NCBI GenBank assembly: GCA_937890045.1
Contig: CALBXV010000369.1
Location: forward strand, 1 to 24,824
Length of the DNA stretch: 24,824 nucleotides
Source: an uncultured archaeon
GTDB taxonomy: Archaea; Thermoproteota; Nitrososphaeria; Nitrososphaerales; CALBXV01
Direction of reading: 5' to 3'
Shown: piece after piece, positions 21,550 to 24,824 of the stretch
How the letters are laid out: every line of letters begins with the position of its first letter
Numbering within the stretch: position 1 is the stretch's first letter
Notes under the pieces: model-generated
Told to the model about the DNA's origin: nothing
Seen by the model: only the letters and a program-made list of their open reading frames with translations
Database searches by the model: none
Program-made: the position numbers and the translations under genes

Positions 21550-22503
21550 ATGAAAAAAACTGAATTTCTTAATACTAGAAAAAAAATTGAACAAAAAAAT
21601 CATGGTATGATAGATAAAGTTACTAATTTAGATCAGGCTGTAAATTTAATTAATAATGGTGATACTATAGCACTAGGAGGCTGTTTATACTCTCGAACTC
21701 CAATTGCCATGATACGTGAAATAATTAAAAAGAAACTTACAGATTTAACAATAATTAGAAATTTAGTTTCACTGGAAGGAGACTGGTTATTAGCTAGTAA
21801 TTGTCTAAAAAAAATTATTACGAGTTGGTATAGTATTGGAGTCACTTGGGGTGTTTCAAAAGTTATGAGAGACTATATGGAAAATAAAAAAGCAATATAT
21901 GAAGAATGGAGTCATTTAGGATTAAATTTAAGATTAAAAGCGGCTGCAATGGGTGTGCCATTTCTTCCCACGTTTTCAATGTTAGGTTCAGATTTATTAA
22001 AAAATTTATCAATCAAAAAATTTGATTGTCCTTATACTGGATTAGAAATGTGTGCAGTGCCAGCTATTTTTCCAGACGTAGCAATTATTCATGCTCATCG
22101 AGCAGATCAATATGGAAACGTGCAAATTGATGGTCCACCATTCATTGATTCTGATGTAGCATATTCTGCTACTAAAGTAATAGTAACAGTTGAAGAAATA
22201 ATTAGTAATGAAAAAATTCGAATGACACCAGATCGTACTGTTATACCGTTCTTTTGTGTAGATGCAGTTGTAGAAGTTCCATTTGGATCATTTCCACATG
22301 AATGTTATGGATTATATGAATCAGATTATGAACATTTTGATGAATATACGAAAATGTTGAAAGAAACTAATCTTAAAGGATTAGAGAAATACTTAGATAA
22401 ATATATATACAATCCAGATACTTTCAATGATTTCTTAAATATTTTTTCAGTTAAAAAAATTATAAATAGAATTCAATCAGGAAAGGAGATATGTAATGCC
22501 TAA
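21550..22503 (+). CDS. CoA-transferase alpha subunit (glutaconate CoA-transferase GctA-like)
   Basis: This 317-residue member of the family I CoA-transferases (PF01144) resembles the A subunit of glutaconate CoA-transferase and actinobacterial IpdA. Seen motifs are the N-terminal 'NNGDTIALGG' (36-45), 'LPTFSMLGSDL' and the 'IIHAHRADQYGNVQIDGPPF' block that is characteristic of this subgroup. It moves CoA between an acyl-CoA such as acetyl-CoA and a dicarboxylate or ring-opened acid, together with the beta subunit encoded immediately downstream. The ATG start is preceded by the palindromic TATA-like element. The stop overlaps the beta gene by 8 nt. The acid substrate is unknown. Confidence 0.9.
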   Translation: MKKTEFLNTRKKIEQKNHGMIDKVTNLDQAVNLINNGDTIALGGCLYSRTPIAMIREIIKKKLTDLTIIRNLVSLEGDWLLASNCLKKIITSWYSIGVTWGVSKVMRDYMENKKAIYEEWSHLGLNLRLKAAAMGVPFLPTFSMLGSDLLKNLSIKKFDCPYTGLEMCAVPAIFPDVAIIHAHRADQYGNVQIDGPPFIDSDVAYSATKVIVTVEEIISNEKIRMTPDRTVIPFFCVDAVVEVPFGSFPHECYGLYESDYEHFDEYTKMLKETNLKGLEKYLDKYIYNPDTFNDFLNIFSVKKIINRIQSGKEICNA

Positions 22504-23275
22504 TAAAAACAAGTATAATACAGCAGAATTAGTAGCTGTTTTAAGTTCACGTACATTAGAAAATAATAAAGTTGTTTTTGTAGGAGCTGGATTACCACTT
22601 ATTTCAGCTGCATTAGCACAACGAACACATGCACCAAATTTACGAATTCTATTTGAAGGGGGAATTATTTCTCCAGAAATTTTAATTGGAGGTTTACCTT
22701 TATCCACAAATGAAAGTCGATCGGCATATAAGGCGGTTATGTTGCCATCACCAACAGATTTATTTTCTTTACAACAAAGAGGATATATAGATTATGGTTT
22801 TTTAGGAGGGGCGCAAATTGATAAATTTGGAAATTTAAATACTTCGTTTATTGGAGATTCAGAAAATCCAAAAGTAAGATTACCTGGCAGTGGTGGTGGA
22901 AACGATATTATAACGTCATGTACCAAAACTATTATTGCTACACATCATGAAAAGAGAAGATTTGTTGAAAAAGTTGATTTTATAACTAGTCCAGGATATT
23001 TAAATGGAAATAAGGATAGAGAAAATAGTGGATTAATATTTGGTAAAATTTACAAAGTAATTACACATTTAGCTATCTTTGAATTTGATGAAAAAAGTAA
23101 ATTAATGAAATTGGCAGCAATACATCCAGGAGTAGAAGTGAATGATGTAATAGAAAATACTGGGTTTAAACCCATTATACCAAAAAATGTAGTAAGAACA
23201 AAAGCACCTACAGACAAAGAATTAAAAATTTTAAGAGAATTAGATCCAGATCAAAGATATACGTCAGAAAGATAG
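22496..23275 (+). CDS. CoA-transferase beta subunit (GctB-like)
   Basis: This is the second subunit of the CoA-transferase, 259 residues. E54 in 'ILFEGG' falls at the same residue number and motif as the catalytic Glu54 of Acidaminococcus glutaconate CoA-transferase subunit B, which forms the glutamyl-CoA thioester. The 'PGSGGGND' block (about 129-136) and 'YDFLGGAQID'-like region (here 'YGFLGGAQID') are also conserved. The ATG is preceded by GGAG seven bases upstream and overlaps the alpha stop by 8 nt, so translation is coupled. The active-site Glu argues for true transferase activity. The gene is followed by about 80 nt of AT-rich spacer before the small membrane protein. Confidence 0.9.
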   Translation: MPNKNKYNTAELVAVLSSRTLENNKVVFVGAGLPLISAALAQRTHAPNLRILFEGGIISPEILIGGLPLSTNESRSAYKAVMLPSPTDLFSLQQRGYIDYGFLGGAQIDKFGNLNTSFIGDSENPKVRLPGSGGGNDIITSCTKTIIATHHEKRRFVEKVDFITSPGYLNGNKDRENSGLIFGKIYKVITHLAIFEFDEKSKLMKLAAIHPGVEVNDVIENTGFKPIIPKNVVRTKAPTDKELKILRELDPDQRYTSER

Positions 23276-23355
23276 TAAGAAGAAATAGATAATATAAAAA
23301 ATTGAAAATATATTTTAATGGTTTAAATAGATTTATGTGTTAGAAATACATCAAT

Positions 23356-23616
23356 TTGCCTATTTGGAATAAATTTTGGAATTGGTATAGTATACAATTA
23401 AAAGAGAATTTATTATTTTTATTAATAATTAATGTAATTCAGATTCCACATATGATATGGGTCGCAGATGAATATTTTAAATTAGATATTCCAATTGCTC
23501 GTGTACATCCAATATTAGATTTTTTATTATATGGAGTTGACTTAATTGAGATATTGACACTAATTCAAATTGTTATGTTAATTTATGCACATGGTATTCG
23601 AAAAAAAAGGAGGTAG
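23356..23616 (+). CDS. Small two-helix membrane protein, function unknown
   Basis: This 86-residue protein starts at a TTG. Two hydrophobic helices lie at about 18-36 and 54-76, and it ends in a very basic tail (RKKRR). No family recognised. Its last codons and TAG stop contain the GGAGGT site of the downstream EamA transporter, so the two are surely co-transcribed, and it could be an accessory of that transporter. A TATA-like ggtttaaatag stretch near 23320-23330 may drive both. Start choice and even coding status are less certain than for larger genes; the tight coupling to the next gene supports it. Confidence 0.6.
   Translation: MPIWNKFWNWYSIQLKENLLFLLIINVIQIPHMIWVADEYFKLDIPIARVHPILDFLLYGVDLIEILTLIQIVMLIYAHGIRKKRR
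23609..23614 (+). promoter_or_regulatory. Strong Shine-Dalgarno GGAGGT fixing the EamA start
   Basis: GGAGGT lies five bases before the TTG at 23620 and overlaps the stop codon of the preceding gene. It is the clearest ribosome-binding site in the window and justifies a TTG start. Confidence 0.75.
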
Positions 23617-23619
23617 AAA

Positions 23620-24537
23620 TTGACAAAACATTATGGAATAATATGTGCTTTTATTACAGCTTTAATATGGGGAGGTTTGCCACTTATTATGAAATTTGGA
23701 TTGCAAGTTTTTAGTGGAACTTTTATTAGTTTTATTAGAATATTTGGGACTTTTATTATTTTATATATTTATTTTAAAATTAATAGAGAAAAAATCATAA
23801 TATTAAAAAATAAATTGGTTGTATTAGCTGGTTTAGCGATTGCAATGAATTATTTAGCCTTTATTCATGGATTGCAATTATCAATAGCAATTACTACGGA
23901 GATAATAGCTCAATTTGGGTGTATATTAATGATTTGTATTGGAATACTAGTTTTAAAGGAACATGTTAACAAGTATAAGATAATTGGAATTATATTATCA
24001 ATAACAGGAGTGTTCATTGTAATATGGAATGGAGCAAATTGGTTAAATTTGCTAAATGAAACGCAGTTAATTGGTAGTTTAATTGTGTTATTTTCGGCTA
24101 TAATTTGGCCAATATATGGATATACTCAGGTTATTGTAAATAGAAAATTAAATCCTTTAATGGGTTTATTAACAATATTTTTTTACGCATCAGTTTTTAT
24201 AGTTCCAATTGGTTTATTAGAATTAGTAATTTATGAACATAATATAATATTTAATTTAAAAAATATGTTTTTACTATTAATTTTAATTTTAGCTGCGTTA
24301 ATTCCTTATGTGACACTAGCAAAGAGTTATAAATATATTGAATCAAGTACGACGACAATAATAATTTTATCTACGATAATAATTACTCCAATATTATCAA
24401 CTATTTTAAAATCTTTAGGATTTAATATTTTTAATAATGAAATTATTACAACATTTACGATAATTGGAGGATTACTAATATTTATTGGAATTACATTAGC
24501 AGTAAAATCTCTGCAAAAAACTAAACTAACCGTTTAA
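23620..24537 (+). CDS. EamA/DMT-family transporter
   Basis: This 305-residue integral membrane protein has about ten helices arranged as two EamA repeats (about 4-135 and 150-297). The usual first-helix motif 'ITALIWGGLPLIMKFGL' (13-29) and the 'VLKEHVNKYKIIGIILSITG' end of repeat one (about 110-129) are clear. The family exports or imports amino acids, nucleotide derivatives or other metabolites; the substrate cannot be inferred. The TTG start is fixed by a GGAGGT site. It is the second gene of a unit with the small membrane protein, and its 3' end overlaps the convergent parvulin gene by 17 nt. Confidence 0.9.
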   Translation: MTKHYGIICAFITALIWGGLPLIMKFGLQVFSGTFISFIRIFGTFIILYIYFKINREKIIILKNKLVVLAGLAIAMNYLAFIHGLQLSIAITTEIIAQFGCILMICIGILVLKEHVNKYKIIGIILSITGVFIVIWNGANWLNLLNETQLIGSLIVLFSAIIWPIYGYTQVIVNRKLNPLMGLLTIFFYASVFIVPIGLLELVIYEHNIIFNLKNMFLLLILILAALIPYVTLAKSYKYIESSTTTIIILSTIIITPILSTILKSLGFNIFNNEIITTFTIIGGLLIFIGITLAVKSLQKTKLTV

Positions 24538-24796
24538 TTAGATGATATCCAAAATCAGTTTTAATTGGGTCTGAAAGTGCACCAACTTGTAGATTAAATG
24601 CGGCAGTTTCAAACTCTTTAACCATTTGTCCTCGTCCAAAAGAACCTAAATTTCCTTCTTTTTTACCACTAGGACATAATGATAATTCACGTGCTAATGC
24701 TCCAAATTTTTCACCATTTTTAATTCTTTCCATAATTTGTAATGCTTCACTTTGTTTTTTAACTAAAATATGAGAGCATTGAATTTGATTTGACAT
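24521..24796 (-). CDS. Parvulin-type peptidyl-prolyl cis-trans isomerase
   Basis: This single-domain, 91-residue parvulin (PpiC/rotamase) is close in size to the stand-alone parvulins described in Thaumarchaeota such as NmPin. It catalyses cis-trans isomerisation of Xaa-Pro bonds in folding proteins. Active-site positions by alignment to human Pin1 are H9, C41, M58, F62 and H85. The strand 'CSHILVK' opens the domain and 'GYHLIK' closes it, so the protein is complete. I start at the ATG at 24796; a TTG seven codons upstream would add hydrophobic residues absent from the family. There is no signal peptide at the chosen start, so it is cytoplasmic or surface-attached by other means. Confidence 0.95.
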   Translation of the reverse strand: MSNQIQCSHILVKKQSEALQIMERIKNGEKFGALARELSLCPSGKKEGNLGSFGRGQMVKEFETAAFNLQVGALSDPIKTDFGYHLIKRLV

Positions 24797-24824
24797 AAAA
24801 ATGTAAAAACATGTCAAACATATA

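Noticed and set aside
24797..24817. TTG start extending the parvulin by seven residues
   Set aside because: The ATG at 24796 gives the usual compact thaumarchaeal length, and the extension is not part of the fold.
1..24824. CRISPR arrays, insertion sequences, rRNA genes or an origin
   Set aside because: No regularly spaced repeats, transposase motifs, rRNA-like conserved stretches or origin-type repeat clusters were seen on reading through.

Overview
The window is archaeal. It encodes transcription factor B (10319-11344), a HerA-type ATPase, a DRG-type GTPase, a DUF99 protein, and two tRNA genes broken by bulge-helix-bulge introns. The best lineage guess is Nitrososphaerota (Thaumarchaeota). 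A stand-alone ~91-residue parvulin, an AN1 zinc finger fused to a site-2 protease, a tRNA-Trp with a non-canonical intron and very AT-rich DNA all fit that group. Nothing seen points to ammonia oxidation; the many catabolic genes suggest a heterotrophic member. Lineage and lifestyle are inference; the archaeal identity is not.

Layout. 1-2760: an intron-containing tRNA-Leu(CAA), abutted without spacer by a convergent two-gene unit. That unit encodes a membrane-anchored protein with a probable Ig/CARDB-like domain and a zinc-dependent phospholipase C-family protein with a central membrane segment. It is visibly richer in G+C than most of the window. 2884-4169: an RraA-like aldolase-fold protein convergent with a 3-methyladenine DNA glycosylase. 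4248-4423: tRNA-Trp(CCA) with two introns, one at the unusual position 28/29. The other is at 37/38 and looks partly like a box C/D methylation guide. 4456-11344: a housekeeping block with DUF99, GTP-type PEP carboxykinase, the AN1/M50 membrane protease overlapping a HerA-like ATPase, a DRG GTPase, and a divergently transcribed TFB whose N-terminus carries a three-copy decapeptide repeat.

11378-23275 is dominated by metabolic genes in short or single-gene units: a VOC-fold protein, an ATC-hydrolase-like protein, the flavin prenyltransferase UbiX with a small overlapping membrane protein, a molybdenum-hydroxylase large subunit behind an M42 aminopeptidase, a zinc alcohol dehydrogenase, an SRPBCC protein, a TPP-dependent acetolactate-synthase-like enzyme, an M28 peptidase, and a two-subunit CoA-transferase. 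Together they suggest peptide turnover and oxidation of small or aromatic organic acids feeding CoA thioesters to central metabolism, with PEPCK linking to gluconeogenesis. No complete pathway can be drawn. 23356-24796 holds a small two-helix membrane protein, an EamA-type transporter and the parvulin.

Expression. Genes are packed tightly, with many divergent pairs sharing a TATA-like element and convergent pairs abutting or overlapping at stops. About a third of the coding regions need a TTG start. Clear Shine-Dalgarno sites appear mainly before downstream genes of units, whereas several first genes have a TATA box at leaderless distance. No CRISPR array, insertion sequence or rRNA was seen, and no gene-free stretch exceeds 300 bases.
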